A DNA stretch of 64,000 nt from Dyadobacter diqingensis (GCF_024220585.1 NZ_JAMXKF010000007.1:56775-120774), one strand, 5' to 3'; shown: positions 18,139 to 27,110, counted from the stretch's first letter. Notes: generated from the sequence alone by a model not told the origin. Translations and numbers: made by a program.

Positions 18139-20829
18139 TTATTTACCTACCGGCAGTTCTTCTTTTGCAAAATCTTTCATTTTTTCCTGTGCGGTTTTAT
18201 GAATAAGTTCTGCCACAAGGCCTGTCCAGCCCGTTTGGTGATTTGCTCCGCAACCCCTGCCATTATCTCCATGGAAATATTCATAAAATAAAATATGTTC
18301 GCTGAAATTCGGGTCGTTTTGCATTTTTTCATCATCACCGTTAAATGCCCTTCTTCCCTCGGCATCCTTTTTGAAGATGTTGATCAGACGGTTTGCAATC
18401 GCAATCGCTGCGTCTTTGATCGTAACCAGGTTGCCTGAATTCGTCGGATATTCGATCTGGAAATCCTCGCCATAATATGCGTGAAATTTCATCAGTGAGT
18501 CAAAAATCAGGTAATTCAACGGGAACCAGATCGGTCCGCGCCAGTTCGAATTACCGCCCATGATATCAGTCAAAGCTTCCCCAGGCGTATAATCTACCTG
18601 TAAAACCTCGCCGTTGATATAAAACTTGTATGGATTTTCCTTATGGTATTTTGACAAGGCACGCACGCCGAAATCAGACAGGAATTCATTTTCATCCAGC
18701 ATCCGTTTCATGATCATTTTCATCCGGTGACCGCGCAGAATCGAAAGCAAACGATTTTCGCCTTTACCGGATTCAAACCAACGTGAGATCAAACGCGCCA
18801 GATCGGGCCGGTTTGCCAAAACCCACTCGACACGTCGCTTGAAAATTGGCATTTTATCAAGATTCTGAGGATCAAGAATTTCCACGGCAAAAAGTGGAAT
18901 AAGCCCTACAATCGAGCGAACTTTCAAGAGTATGCTCTGTCCGTTCGGAATATGGATCACATCATAATAAAACTGATCCTCCTCGTCCCATAAACTGATC
19001 GAAGAATTTTTACCGCCGATGGATTCCATAGCGCCTGCAATATGCAGGAAGTGCTCGAAAAATTTCGATGCCATATCCTGATAAACCGGGTGTACGAGCG
19101 CAATCTCAACAGAAATTCGAAGCATGTTCAGCGTATACATAGCCATCCAGCCGGTTGCATCGGCCTGTTGCAGTTTTCCGCCAAAAGGCATAGGCGTCGA
19201 CCGGTCGAATACACCGATGTTATCCAAACCGAGGAATCCGCCGCTGAAAATATTATTTCCGGTATCATCCTTCTGGTTCACCCACCACGTGAAATTAAGC
19301 AGCAATTTGTGGAATATCTTTTCCAGGAATTCGATATCGCCGACGCCGTTATTCTGCTCCCGGTCTATCTCATACACCTTCCAGGTAGCCCAGCCATGAA
19401 CAGGCGGATTTACATCCGAAAAATTCCACTCATAGGCCGGAATCTGACCGTTTGGATGCATGTAATATTCCCGAAGTAAAATTTCCAGCTGCCGCTTTGC
19501 AAAATCTGCATCAACCCTTGCCAGCGGCACACAGTGGAAAGCAAGGTCCCAGGCAGCAAACCACGGGTACTCCCACTTATCGGGCATGGAGATAATGTTG
19601 GCCGAATACAAATGTTTCCAACCCGAATTCCTGCCCCACTTTCGTCCCTGATTCGGTTCCGGCTGGGCGGGATCGCCTTTCAGCCATTCGTACACATTGT
19701 AGTAATAAAACTGCTTACTCCACAGCATACCGGCATAAGACTGGCGCTGGATCGAGCGAAGGTCCGCATCGGTAACATCTTTTTGGATATCGTCATAAAA
19801 CTCATCTGCTTCACGAATTCGTTTTGCAAAAAGGTCCTCAAATCCACCAAAAGGCTCAGAAATGGAGTGATTCACAAAACGAAGACGGAAGGTAGCACTT
19901 TCCCCGGCCTTGATCGTTTTGGTGAACCTGCCTGAGGCTTTGGTACCAATGTTGTTCGGATTAACCGTTGCGCTTTTCCGATCGCTTACGATGTAGTCGT
20001 TGATACCGTCTTTTGGATAAGCCGTACTGTTGGCCGTTCCATATAACTTTTTAAGATTCGACTCATTCTCACAGAATAAAAGCTCGTCTGCGTCATCCAG
20101 ATAGAGATTATACTTTCCGTGTTTACGATGCGTTACCTCGATCAAACGGTTGGAAATCCCGTTCATCATCGGTTTGTAATTGAAGGCTTCATATCCCCAC
20201 GACCAGGTATTTCTGAACATGATCGTCGGAAGTACCGTGATCGGAGCATCTTTCGGGCCACGGTTATGCACCGTAACTTTCATCATGATATCCTGTTCAT
20301 CTGCCTTCGCATGCTCAATAAAAATGTCGAAATACTCATTGTTATCGAACACACCCGTATCCATGATCTCGTATTCCGGGTCCTCTTTCCCTCTTCTGCC
20401 ATTTTCCTGACGTAATTTGTCATAGGGAAATGCCTGCTGGGGATATTTATAAAGCATTTTGGTATAAGAGTGCGTCGGCGTACTATCGAGATAATAATAC
20501 ATCTCCTTGACATCCTCACCATGATTGGATTCCCGGTTTGTAAGCCCGAAAATTCTTTCCTTCAAAAACTTATCACGATGATTCCAAAAAGCAAAGGATA
20601 AACAAATATGCTGTTTGTTATCAGAAAACCCTCCGATTCCGTCTTCTCCCCAGCGGTAAGTTTTGGATAACGCCATTTCATGGGTTATATAATTCCAGGC
20701 ATCACCATTACCGCTGTAATCTTCCCGTACAGTTCCCCACTGACGTTCAGAGAGATATGGACCCCACTTTTTCCAACCTTTGTTTTCTTTCTGAAGGCTT
20801 AACCGTACTTTTTCTGCGCCATGTACCAT
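18139..20829 (-). CDS. GH63-like (MGH1-type) glucosidase
   Basis: An 896-residue protein related to glycoside hydrolase family 63 and trehalase-like (alpha/alpha)6 toroid enzymes. No signal peptide is seen, so it is probably cytoplasmic. The N-terminal part (about 1-340) is beta-rich (WGPYLSERQWGTVREDYS, GIGGFSDNKQHICLS). The C-terminal toroid includes KWEYPWFAAWDLAFHCVPLA, NPPVHGWATWKVYE and WRGPIWFPLNYLI, with the likely acid Asp in AAWDLAF and a Glu-rich end region (FYEYFHGDNGRGCGANHQTGW). Similar bacterial proteins are annotated as glucosidases, possibly acting on glycogen- or trehalose-like glucosides. The exact substrate is not determinable here. The neighbouring phosphohexomutase would fit use of the released glucose after phosphorylation. 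Confidence 0.8.
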   Translation of the reverse strand: MVHGAEKVRLSLQKENKGWKKWGPYLSERQWGTVREDYSGNGDAWNYITHEMALSKTYRWGEDGIGGFSDNKQHICLSFAFWNHRDKFLKERIFGLTNRESNHGEDVKEMYYYLDSTPTHSYTKMLYKYPQQAFPYDKLRQENGRRGKEDPEYEIMDTGVFDNNEYFDIFIEHAKADEQDIMMKVTVHNRGPKDAPITVLPTIMFRNTWSWGYEAFNYKPMMNGISNRLIEVTHRKHGKYNLYLDDADELLFCENESNLKKLYGTANSTAYPKDGINDYIVSDRKSATVNPNNIGTKASGRFTKTIKAGESATFRLRFVNHSISEPFGGFEDLFAKRIREADEFYDDIQKDVTDADLRSIQRQSYAGMLWSKQFYYYNVYEWLKGDPAQPEPNQGRKWGRNSGWKHLYSANIISMPDKWEYPWFAAWDLAFHCVPLARVDADFAKRQLEILLREYYMHPNGQIPAYEWNFSDVNPPVHGWATWKVYEIDREQNNGVGDIEFLEKIFHKLLLNFTWWVNQKDDTGNNIFSGGFLGLDNIGVFDRSTPMPFGGKLQQADATGWMAMYTLNMLRISVEIALVHPVYQDMASKFFEHFLHIAGAMESIGGKNSSISLWDEEDQFYYDVIHIPNGQSILLKVRSIVGLIPLFAVEILDPQNLDKMPIFKRRVEWVLANRPDLARLISRWFESGKGENRLLSILRGHRMKMIMKRMLDENEFLSDFGVRALSKYHKENPYKFYINGEVLQVDYTPGEALTDIMGGNSNWRGPIWFPLNYLIFDSLMKFHAYYGEDFQIEYPTNSGNLVTIKDAAIAIANRLINIFKKDAEGRRAFNGDDEKMQNDPNFSEHILFYEYFHGDNGRGCGANHQTGWTGLVAELIHKTAQEKMKDFAKEELPVGK

Positions 20830-20934
20830 TGGTTCGTCAAATTATCGGGGTCAAAAAATTCAATTAAAAGTTTGCATTGTCCCTAAATCCGGTTTTTTAA
20901 GGCCGGCGGGAAAATGCAGAAAATGAAATTTACT

Positions 20935-20963
20935 AAAAAAGAGCTTTACACAAGCTCTTTTTT
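20935..20963 (-). terminator. Terminator after the D-Ala-D-Ala ligase gene
   Basis: Stem GAGCTT/AAGCTC (20941-20946 with 20952-20957), loop TACAC, flanked by A6 on one side and T6 on the other. It can therefore work on both strands. It lies 23 bases past the stop of the ligase gene (minus strand). Confidence 0.8.
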
Positions 20964-20985
20964 ATCCTTAAAAATGTGAAATTTA

Positions 20986-22731
20986 TTAATTGTTAATTTT
21001 GACTACGAACCACTCTCGAATAAATTCGATTGATTCTATGTCGTTGAAAATGTGTACCTGATCGTCTACTTCCCCGGCAAAAAAATCGGTTAGTGACCGT
21101 GCTTTCTCAGCAGTTTCTAACAGTAAAGGATGCCTTCCCTCACTCAGCAAAATTTCAACATCGGCAATATATTCCTTGAACATAAACGGGTTTGGCAACT
21201 GGTAATATTTGCCATCAGCTCCATGTAAAACCGGAACAGGTTTTACAATACCTTCGGCATTTAAACGGCCGTATTGCTGCCTGGCCAGAACATATTGTTC
21301 ATCGGTAGCTTCAAAAAGAATTCCTGTAACCGGCTTGGGAGTTGTTTTAGCCGAGGTAATTTTATCGTCCAGGCGTTCCAGTAAATGTCTGAGATTCCAG
21401 GTATCTTTCCCTAAACGAATTCTCTCACGAATTGACTGTCGGATAAAATAAGTCAATGCCTGAGTAACATTCAGCCCGATTTCAGCCATTTGTTTAAAAA
21501 TGAAAGAAGTAGGCGACATACCAGGAATGGTGTTAGGGTCATGCAATAAAATAGTACCATCCGGTGTCAGGAATCCATCGATACGGACACATACCGTAAT
21601 ACCCAGCTGCTGGAAAACCTCAGCGATCACTTTCTGAATTTCCTGATTTTTTTCAAGTGAAGCATCCACAGGAATTCTTTTACGGCTTGCTCCCGGCTTG
21701 TATTTAGCATTGAAGTCAAACACGTCCACCATCTTGATCACTTCGCTTGGTGGCAGCGCCAGTGGCTTTCCGTTGTCAAACTGTATACAGCCGCAAGAAA
21801 ACTCCTGACCTTCGATAAACTCTTCCAGCAAGACCTGATCCTCGGCATTTGAACTGCTTAAAACGATAATCTCATCCTGCGTTGCGAAGATATTGTCCAG
21901 CTGTTCGATCAAATCTTTTGGATGGTTAATGATTTTTTCGCCGTTTACAACAACAGGAAAACCAATACCTTCATCCAGATTAGCGATACGCTGTGCATAA
22001 GTGTGCTTACCGGCAGCGTCCAGTGCTTTCCATGTTTTACTTTCAAGTTCAACCTGGAAAAAACATTGGTTAATAGCGGCCACAAAAGCATCAAGCGAAT
22101 CTTCCTTTACAATCGCAACGCCGATAGAAGAGCCCTGATGCGGCGCCTTCACCACCAATGGCAAGCCCAGATGTTTTTTCAGCACCTGGAAAAGAATGGA
22201 GTATTCACGCGGGACCCACTGTTCATGGCGTAAAGTCCAGCTTTTCTTTTGCTGGTTATTCACCAAAGCGATCATTTCATTTTGGAGGATTTTGTCAATT
22301 CCTACCGCAGAACCCATTAGTCCCGGTCCACTGTATGGAATTTTAAACCATTCAAGCAAACCCTGGATGGCTCCATCCTCACAGTCGGGCCCGTGCATGG
22401 CAAGGAAAGCGAACTCAAAATGATCCTTAAACTGATCCGGCGATAACAGGGTACCGATTTCCGGCGAAACGGTCTCCTTTGCCAAATGTGGAAATGACTC
22501 TATATAAGTATTAAAATCACCTGTCTGATTACTTTTTGCAGGATAAAAATCTCTGATTTCCTTTGAATACATCAGAGCATGTTCCAGTTTTATAAAGCGA
22601 CCGAAGCTGTCAACAAAAATCGGAACGGGGGTGAAAAGTGATTTATCTAAGTATTCGAAAGCGGTTTTCCCACCCGCAAATGAAATTTCCCTTTCGCGGG
22701 AGGGACCTCCAAAAAAAACTCCTATGCGCAT
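20986..22731 (-). CDS. D-alanine--D-alanine ligase, extended form
   Basis: ATP-grasp enzyme making the D-Ala-D-Ala dipeptide for peptidoglycan. Clear signatures: GVFFGGPSREREISFAGG at the N-terminus, AMHGPDCEDGAIQGLLEW, PYSGPGLMGSAVGIDK, VVKAPHQGSSIGV, LLEEFIEGQEFSCG, VRIDGFLTPDG and LHDPNTIPGMSPTSFIF. At 581 residues it is far longer than the usual 300-370. Extra sequence lies between the GSSIG loop and LLEEFIEG, and about 160 residues follow the PNTIPGMSPTS motif. The extension ends with segments such as GILFEATDEQYVLARQQYGR that look folded. A fused accessory domain is likely, but its function is unknown. Similar long ligases may be normal in this lineage. Confidence 0.88.
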   Translation of the reverse strand: MRIGVFFGGPSREREISFAGGKTAFEYLDKSLFTPVPIFVDSFGRFIKLEHALMYSKEIRDFYPAKSNQTGDFNTYIESFPHLAKETVSPEIGTLLSPDQFKDHFEFAFLAMHGPDCEDGAIQGLLEWFKIPYSGPGLMGSAVGIDKILQNEMIALVNNQQKKSWTLRHEQWVPREYSILFQVLKKHLGLPLVVKAPHQGSSIGVAIVKEDSLDAFVAAINQCFFQVELESKTWKALDAAGKHTYAQRIANLDEGIGFPVVVNGEKIINHPKDLIEQLDNIFATQDEIIVLSSSNAEDQVLLEEFIEGQEFSCGCIQFDNGKPLALPPSEVIKMVDVFDFNAKYKPGASRKRIPVDASLEKNQEIQKVIAEVFQQLGITVCVRIDGFLTPDGTILLHDPNTIPGMSPTSFIFKQMAEIGLNVTQALTYFIRQSIRERIRLGKDTWNLRHLLERLDDKITSAKTTPKPVTGILFEATDEQYVLARQQYGRLNAEGIVKPVPVLHGADGKYYQLPNPFMFKEYIADVEILLSEGRHPLLLETAEKARSLTDFFAGEVDDQVHIFNDIESIEFIREWFVVKINN

Positions 22732-22885
22732 ATTATTGCCTGATTAATGCATTTAAAACGTACCTGCAATATAAGCAGTATTTAAAATGAATCAATTGCA
22801 ACGAATGGTGCATAGGAAATATTTATTTCAATTAAGCCTGATACAGCCCGATTGAATTGCGTTTGTTTACCGGATAAACAAACGG

Positions 22886-23143
22886 TTATGCTAATGATGG
22901 CACGTTGGACGCTACCACACGGTTGATATGAGGAACCGCTTTACGAATCGATTCTTCAAGTCCGGCACGGAAAGTCATTGCGCTCATCGGGCAGCTTTGG
23001 CATGAACCCATCAATTCAAGTCTCACAGTAAGGTCATCTGTCAATTCCACCAGCTTCACATCACCGCCGTCTGCATGAAGATACGGACGAACAGTTTCCA
23101 ACGCCTGCTCAATTAGTTCTAATGTTTTTTCTCTTGAATCCAT
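22886..23143 (-). CDS. NifU C-terminal-domain (Nfu-type) iron-sulfur carrier protein
   Basis: An 85-residue single-domain Nfu protein that carries a nascent Fe-S cluster at a CxxC pair. Visible features are the N-terminal helix EQALETVRPYLHADGGDVKL and the cluster motif GSCQSCPMSAMT (Cys48 and Cys51), followed by the usual helix ending in VPHINRVVA. It lies just downstream of, and on the same strand as, the Mrp-type ATPase gene (65 bases apart), a typical pairing for iron-sulfur cluster assembly and delivery. Length and motif are normal for the stand-alone form. Confidence 0.92.
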   Translation of the reverse strand: MDSREKTLELIEQALETVRPYLHADGGDVKLVELTDDLTVRLELMGSCQSCPMSAMTFRAGLEESIRKAVPHINRVVASNVPSLA

Positions 23144-23207
23144 TATTAAAAAAGTCTATTCGGTAATATGCAAGAATTTATTGATAAAGTCAAACTAAGT
23201 TCAATAT

Positions 23208-24317
23208 CTAAGCCTGAATTTCTACCATTTGCGTCTTTTCCTTTGTCGCATTCCGGATAGCAACCTGTTGTGCCAATCCTTCCGCAGCATTACGAAACGC
23301 CTCATTTACAATAGAATTTGTATCCATAACAGCCGGACGTCCTCCATCACCAGCCTCGCGAATGCCTTGTACCAAAGGAATTTGTCCTAACAAAGGTACG
23401 TCAAATTTGTCAGCCAACGATTGTCCGCCGCCTTTTCCAAAAATATGGTATTTGCTTTCAGGAAGTTCTTCCGGCGTAAACCATGCCATGTTTTCAATAA
23501 CACCTAAAATCGGCACATTGATCTGCGGCTGCCTGAACATCGACATCCCTTTTACTGCATCTGCCAGTGCTACTTTTTGTGGTGTCGTTACAATAATTGC
23601 GCCGGTTACCGGCACCGTTTGTACCAAAGTTAAGTGAATATCACTCGTTCCCGGCGGTAGATCGATCAAAAGATAATCCAGATCGCCCCAGTCTGTATCA
23701 CCAAAGAATTGCTTCAAAGCCTGGCTCGCCATCGGGCCGCGCCAAACCACTGCACTATCAGGAGGCGTTAAAAAACCGATGGATATCATTTTTATTCCGT
23801 ACTGACGAATCGGATTGATATAGTTCTTTCCGTCTCTCGGCGTGATGGTCGGCTGCATATTTTCAGCACCAAACATCAGAGGAATGGAGGGTCCCGAAAT
23901 ATCGGCATCGATGATACCTACCGACGCTCCCGAACGATGCAGAGCCATCGCAAGGTTGGCCGTAACGGTAGATTTCCCCACCCCACCTTTACCCGAAGAG
24001 ATGGCAATAACATTTTTCACACCCGGGATCAAAGCAGCCCCCAAAGGCCTGATACTTGTTACGTTAGCTGTCAGGTTGATGTTAACTTCAACGTCAGGAT
24101 TAAGATGTGTGTGAATTGCCTCAACACACATTCTGCGTATTAATTCTTTCAAAGGGCAAGCAGGTGTTGTCAATACAACCGTAAATTTCACCTGGTTTAC
24201 ACCAATTTCGATGTCCTGAATCATGTTCAGCGTCACCAGGTCCTGTTTTAGGTCCGGTTCCTGAACAGTACTCAAAGCCTGAAGTACTTTTTCTTTGTTA
24301 ATTGTAAATTCGCCCAT
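23208..24317 (-). CDS. Mrp/NBP35-family ATPase (iron-sulfur cluster carrier type)
   Basis: A 369-residue P-loop ATPase of the Mrp/ApbC family. The start at 24317 (MGEFTINKEKVLQAL) is chosen because the upstream extension runs into the preceding gene and has no family match. Residues 1-90 form the MIP18/DUF59-type domain (VQEPDLKQDLVTLNMI, TTPACPL with Cys54). Then come the deviant Walker A loop SGKGGVGKST (108-117), DADISGPSIP, VVWRGPMA and LLIDLPPGTSDIHLTL. The place after GVIENM where most Mrp proteins carry CxxC reads AWFTPEELPESKY and has no cysteines. The gene lies beside the Nfu gene, so a role in Fe-S delivery is likely although cluster ligation by the usual pair is not possible. Confidence 0.9.
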   Translation of the reverse strand: MGEFTINKEKVLQALSTVQEPDLKQDLVTLNMIQDIEIGVNQVKFTVVLTTPACPLKELIRRMCVEAIHTHLNPDVEVNINLTANVTSIRPLGAALIPGVKNVIAISSGKGGVGKSTVTANLAMALHRSGASVGIIDADISGPSIPLMFGAENMQPTITPRDGKNYINPIRQYGIKMISIGFLTPPDSAVVWRGPMASQALKQFFGDTDWGDLDYLLIDLPPGTSDIHLTLVQTVPVTGAIIVTTPQKVALADAVKGMSMFRQPQINVPILGVIENMAWFTPEELPESKYHIFGKGGGQSLADKFDVPLLGQIPLVQGIREAGDGGRPAVMDTNSIVNEAFRNAAEGLAQQVAIRNATKEKTQMVEIQA

Positions 24318-24433
24318 TGTTATTATTTCGCACGAAAACCCGTAGCGGTACTGGATATGGACCGGGAAAATATCCCAGGCCTTGTATTTAATTACCTGAT
24401 ACAACTGAACACCAATTACGGTGAATGAGTTTA

Positions 24434-25435
24434 TCAATTGGCAGGAAATTCGTTAATTCTTCTTTTTATCTCCGCAAGTTCAGCCGACACGTCCGTGACA
24501 ACCGACAATGCCGCTAATTTATTTTGAAGTGTATTGAGCAATGCAAAATGACTCTCTGTCAATCCATGTTGCGGTCTGTGGTTTATCATTTTCAAAACCC
24601 CATCCCACTCTTTCATGAATTCAAGTGCCGGCGTATCAATCAATTCATCCGCAAAAGTACGAAAGATATAGTCCTCTGCCATACTGTTTGGGTGAATAAG
24701 GTCAGATTTGTAAAAACGGTAATCCCGCAATTCGTCAATCATGATTTCGTAGGACGGAAAATATTCAACCTGGCGAAACTTCTCCGATAAACGATGACAA
24801 ACCAAACGCAGCGTCGACTTACTCACCTGATTTAATGGCAGCGTATCCTTGGTATGACGGACCGGACTCACCGTCAGGATGATTTTCAGATCCCTGCGCA
24901 GCGATTGCAGTTTGAATAAAATTTGTTCAAGACTAATGTTGATCTGGTCCGTGTGCAGCAATTCCTTCACAAACCGATCCGAAGGCACCTTATGACAATT
25001 ACCGACCAGTATATTGCTGCCACGATGACGGTAAGCATAAGCCGTTCCAAAAGTCAGGACCAGCACGTCGGCATTTCTGATAAACTGATTGACTTCCCTG
25101 AGTTTGCCGATCAGTTTTGTTTCCAGCTCTTCTCTGGTATTTGCCCAAAACGAAGAATGAAAGTCGTGATGCAGCCAGATCTTATCCGCATTTTGATGAT
25201 ACAAGCTTGTATTTGGCACTTTCCCGTCGAGTGCCAGATCAATCAGCTTCGCAATTGACAACGGATTAAAAACGGTTCCAAAAGGATTATTCAACACGGA
25301 AAATTTGTAGCTATCGAGCTGACTGCCTAATACTTCCGCAAAACAGGAACCAATGGTTAATATCTTCGAACTGTGATTTATCTTCCAGTCATGAGGTGCA
25401 AAACTGACTTTTGTATTCAATGCTAATGACTTCAT
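24434..25435 (-). CDS. GSCFA-domain protein
   Basis: A 333-residue protein with the defining motif ILTIGSCFAEVLG (GSCFA at 29-33), followed by LNNPFGTVFNPLSI and later LTFGTAYAYRH, LTVSPVRHTKDTL and SYEIMIDELRDYRFYKSDLIHPN. The overall pattern (Ser near the start, Asp/His near the end) is that of the SGNH/GDSL hydrolase superfamily, so esterase or acyltransferase activity is possible. The start at 25435 (MKSLALNTKV) begins the conserved region directly; the upstream extension contains a promoter-like box and is rejected. The Mrp gene starts 117 bases beyond its stop. The physiological role is not known. Confidence 0.85.
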   Translation of the reverse strand: MKSLALNTKVSFAPHDWKINHSSKILTIGSCFAEVLGSQLDSYKFSVLNNPFGTVFNPLSIAKLIDLALDGKVPNTSLYHQNADKIWLHHDFHSSFWANTREELETKLIGKLREVNQFIRNADVLVLTFGTAYAYRHRGSNILVGNCHKVPSDRFVKELLHTDQINISLEQILFKLQSLRRDLKIILTVSPVRHTKDTLPLNQVSKSTLRLVCHRLSEKFRQVEYFPSYEIMIDELRDYRFYKSDLIHPNSMAEDYIFRTFADELIDTPALEFMKEWDGVLKMINHRPQHGLTESHFALLNTLQNKLAALSVVTDVSAELAEIKRRINEFPAN

Positions 25436-25458
25436 TCTATCTGTATAATTGGGGCACA

Positions 25459-25466
25459 CAAAATTA
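25459..25466 (-). promoter_or_regulatory. -7 promoter box for the GSCFA gene (minus strand)
   Basis: On the minus strand this reads TAATTTTG, a match to the Bacteroidota -7 consensus TAnnTTTG, 23 bases before the chosen ATG at 25435. The box supports that start over the longer reading. Confidence 0.5.
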
Positions 25467-25474
25467 ATAAGAAT

Positions 25475-25488
25475 TGACCAGTTGGTCA
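25475..25488. promoter_or_regulatory. Palindrome between divergent promoters
   Basis: TGACCAGTTGGTCA is a perfect 6-bp inverted repeat with a two-base centre. It lies between the -7 boxes of the GSCFA gene and the DUF6934-like gene and would suit a dimeric regulator. No cognate protein is identified. Confidence 0.4.
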
Positions 25489-25510
25489 CAAGTATGCAGA
25501 GGAGGATGAT

Positions 25511-25541
25511 TTTAATAATCGGTATATAAACGTTAAATTTG
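25511..25541 (+). promoter_or_regulatory. Promoter of the DUF6934-like gene
   Basis: TTTA-N19-TAAATTTG: a -33-like element at 25511-25514 and a full -7 match at 25534-25541, with the ATG 27 bases downstream. Confidence 0.5.
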
Positions 25542-25568
25542 AGATAATTACACACACTGATCAATAAA

Positions 25569-26006
25569 ATGAATGAGAATCCTTATCCGTTTACGCTTTC
25601 GCGTACAGAATACCGTTATGAATTTGTAAGTATAAGTCCGAAAAAGCAAGTCCGGAAAATTGTGCTTTTGAGCCAGACAGAATGGATTGATATCTTTAAT
25701 TTGGCATTGCTCGACATGTTAGAAGATGGCGAAACAAGCGACTTAACAGAGACAAATAATGAAGATTTGAAAACCGTTCTGGCCACCGTCACTAAAATCA
25801 TAGACGATTTTTTAACTAAAAAACCCGCTTGCTATATCGTTTTCAGAGGTAGCGACGAACGCAGACAGCGACTTTACCGAATCGTTATTTCAAGAGAGTT
25901 GATAGAGATAAATAAATTTTTTGATGTTTTTGGAGGAATAGGAAAAACCATTCACCTGTTTGAACCCAATAAACCGTTTGATTACTTTTTAATTCAAAAA
26001 TTATGA
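25569..26006 (+). CDS. DUF6934-like protein
   Basis: A 145-residue soluble protein with no signal peptide or membrane segment. It contains strongly patterned sequence: RYEFVSISPKKQVRKIVLLS at the start, NNEDLKTVLATVTKIIDDFL, and YIVFRGSDERRQRLYRIVIS near residues 97-116. It ends in KPFDYFLIQKL. It resembles the uncharacterised DUF6934 family of Bacteroidota; I give the family name from memory and with caution. Its stop codon overlaps the start of a tiny downstream gene (ATGA), so the two form a translationally coupled unit, which is the layout of toxin-antitoxin or other two-part modules. No nuclease or toxin motif is obvious, so no activity is assigned. Confidence 0.65.
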   Translation: MNENPYPFTLSRTEYRYEFVSISPKKQVRKIVLLSQTEWIDIFNLALLDMLEDGETSDLTETNNEDLKTVLATVTKIIDDFLTKKPACYIVFRGSDERRQRLYRIVISRELIEINKFFDVFGGIGKTIHLFEPNKPFDYFLIQKL

Positions 26007-26137
26007 AAACTAAAAAAGTCGGTGATAATACACCAAAACTATCTGGTGAGCAGATCGTTAACAAAAAACTAAAAGAGATCAATGAGCTGTTAAAAGGCGC
26101 GGACTTTACGAATCTTCCCAAAAGGCCAGGAAAGTGA
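26003..26137 (+). CDS. Small partner ORF overlapping the DUF6934-like gene, possibly frameshifted
   Basis: A 44-codon ORF whose ATG overlaps the stop of the preceding gene (ATGA at 26003-26006). The product is small and very basic at its start (MKTKKVGDNTPKLSGEQ), then helical (VNKKLKEINELLKGADF). Right after codon 39 lies an AAAA run at 26120-26123. Reading with one A fewer gives a longer product continuing GQESDSKESIEKLQAPILPG and stopping at 26196-26198, which looks more like natural protein than the present end. The gene is thus either a 44-residue protein or about 64 residues with a one-base insertion, a sequencing error or slippage. Function unknown. Confidence 0.5.
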   Translation: MKTKKVGDNTPKLSGEQIVNKKLKEINELLKGADFTNLPKRPGK

Positions 26138-26255
26138 TTCGAAGGAAAGCATTGAAAAACTGCAGGCGCCGATACTCCCTGGCGAACAGACCGTGTAAAA
26201 ATGGACTAACTAAACTTTTAAACTGATCTTCTGTAAGTACAGAATAACGAAATAT

Positions 26256-27110
26256 ATGCAAAACTCACCCGGCCTAAAACTACTGTTCTCAACAATTTTC
26301 CTGATCGGATTTGTGGATTGTTCTCAATCACAAACGGTCCCGGCACCGCCAATTTCGGAGAAATACAAATTTGACTCCAAACCAATCTGGCAGGACGAAT
26401 TTGACTACTCAGGAAAGCCGGATGCAAAAAAATGGGGTTATGACCTTGGCGGCGATGGATGGGGAAATCATGAACTGGAAAACTACACCGAGAATTTAGA
26501 AAATGCCCGCGTTGAGAATGGCAATCTGATTATAGAAGCCAGAAAAGAAAAATCAGGAAAACAGAATTATAGTTCAGCCAGGCTGGTAACAAAAGGTAAG
26601 GCTGATTTCCTGTACGGAAAATTTGAAATCCGTGCCAAGCTTCCTCAGGGCCGCGGAACCTGGCCTGCGATCTGGATGCTGGGGACTGACCAGGCCTATG
26701 GTAATAAAAGCTGGCCCGACAATGGCGAAATTGATATTATGGAGCACGTCGGTTTTGACCAAAACCGCATCCACGGCAACATACACACCAAAGCATTCAA
26801 CCACGTCCTGAAAACAAATAAGGGAAACCAGATTGTGTTAACCGATGCCTCGACCGCATTTCACATTTATTCCTGCGAATGGACTCCGGGATACATATCC
26901 ATAGCGGTCGACGGGCAGGAATATTTCAGATTTGCGAAAGAATCCGGCTATTCCTGGGAACAATGGCCTTATGATAAATCTTTTCACCTATTATTAAACA
27001 TGGCTGTCGGAGGCGACTGGGGAGGACAGAAAGGTGTGGATGACAGCATTTTCCCTCAAAAAATGGAGGTTGACTATGTCCGTGTTTACCCGTTGGTCGT
27101 GAAAAAGTAA
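26256..27110 (+). CDS. Glycoside hydrolase family 16 endo-beta-glucanase
   Basis: A secreted GH16 enzyme of 284 residues, of the laminarinase/lichenase type, cleaving beta-1,3 or mixed-linked glucans. The N-terminus has a signal peptide; a Cys at residue 22 (GFVDCSQS) could be lipidated but is not a canonical lipobox. The catalytic motif EIDIMEH is intact, with nucleophile Glu158, Asp160 and acid/base Glu163. Other family landmarks are DEFDYSGKPDAKKWGYDLGG, GKFEIRAKLPQGRGTWPAIW, FHIYSCEWTPGYI and LLLNMAVGGDWGG. No extra carbohydrate-binding domain is attached. It stands alone and could cooperate with the SusCD systems elsewhere in the genome, but no direct link is seen. Confidence 0.93.
   Translation: MQNSPGLKLLFSTIFLIGFVDCSQSQTVPAPPISEKYKFDSKPIWQDEFDYSGKPDAKKWGYDLGGDGWGNHELENYTENLENARVENGNLIIEARKEKSGKQNYSSARLVTKGKADFLYGKFEIRAKLPQGRGTWPAIWMLGTDQAYGNKSWPDNGEIDIMEHVGFDQNRIHGNIHTKAFNHVLKTNKGNQIVLTDASTAFHIYSCEWTPGYISIAVDGQEYFRFAKESGYSWEQWPYDKSFHLLLNMAVGGDWGGQKGVDDSIFPQKMEVDYVRVYPLVVKK

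Noticed and set aside
25435..25564. Longer reading of the GSCFA gene from 25564
   Set aside because: The extra 43 residues contain the promoter-like box TAATTTTG and the palindrome, and do not resemble the family.
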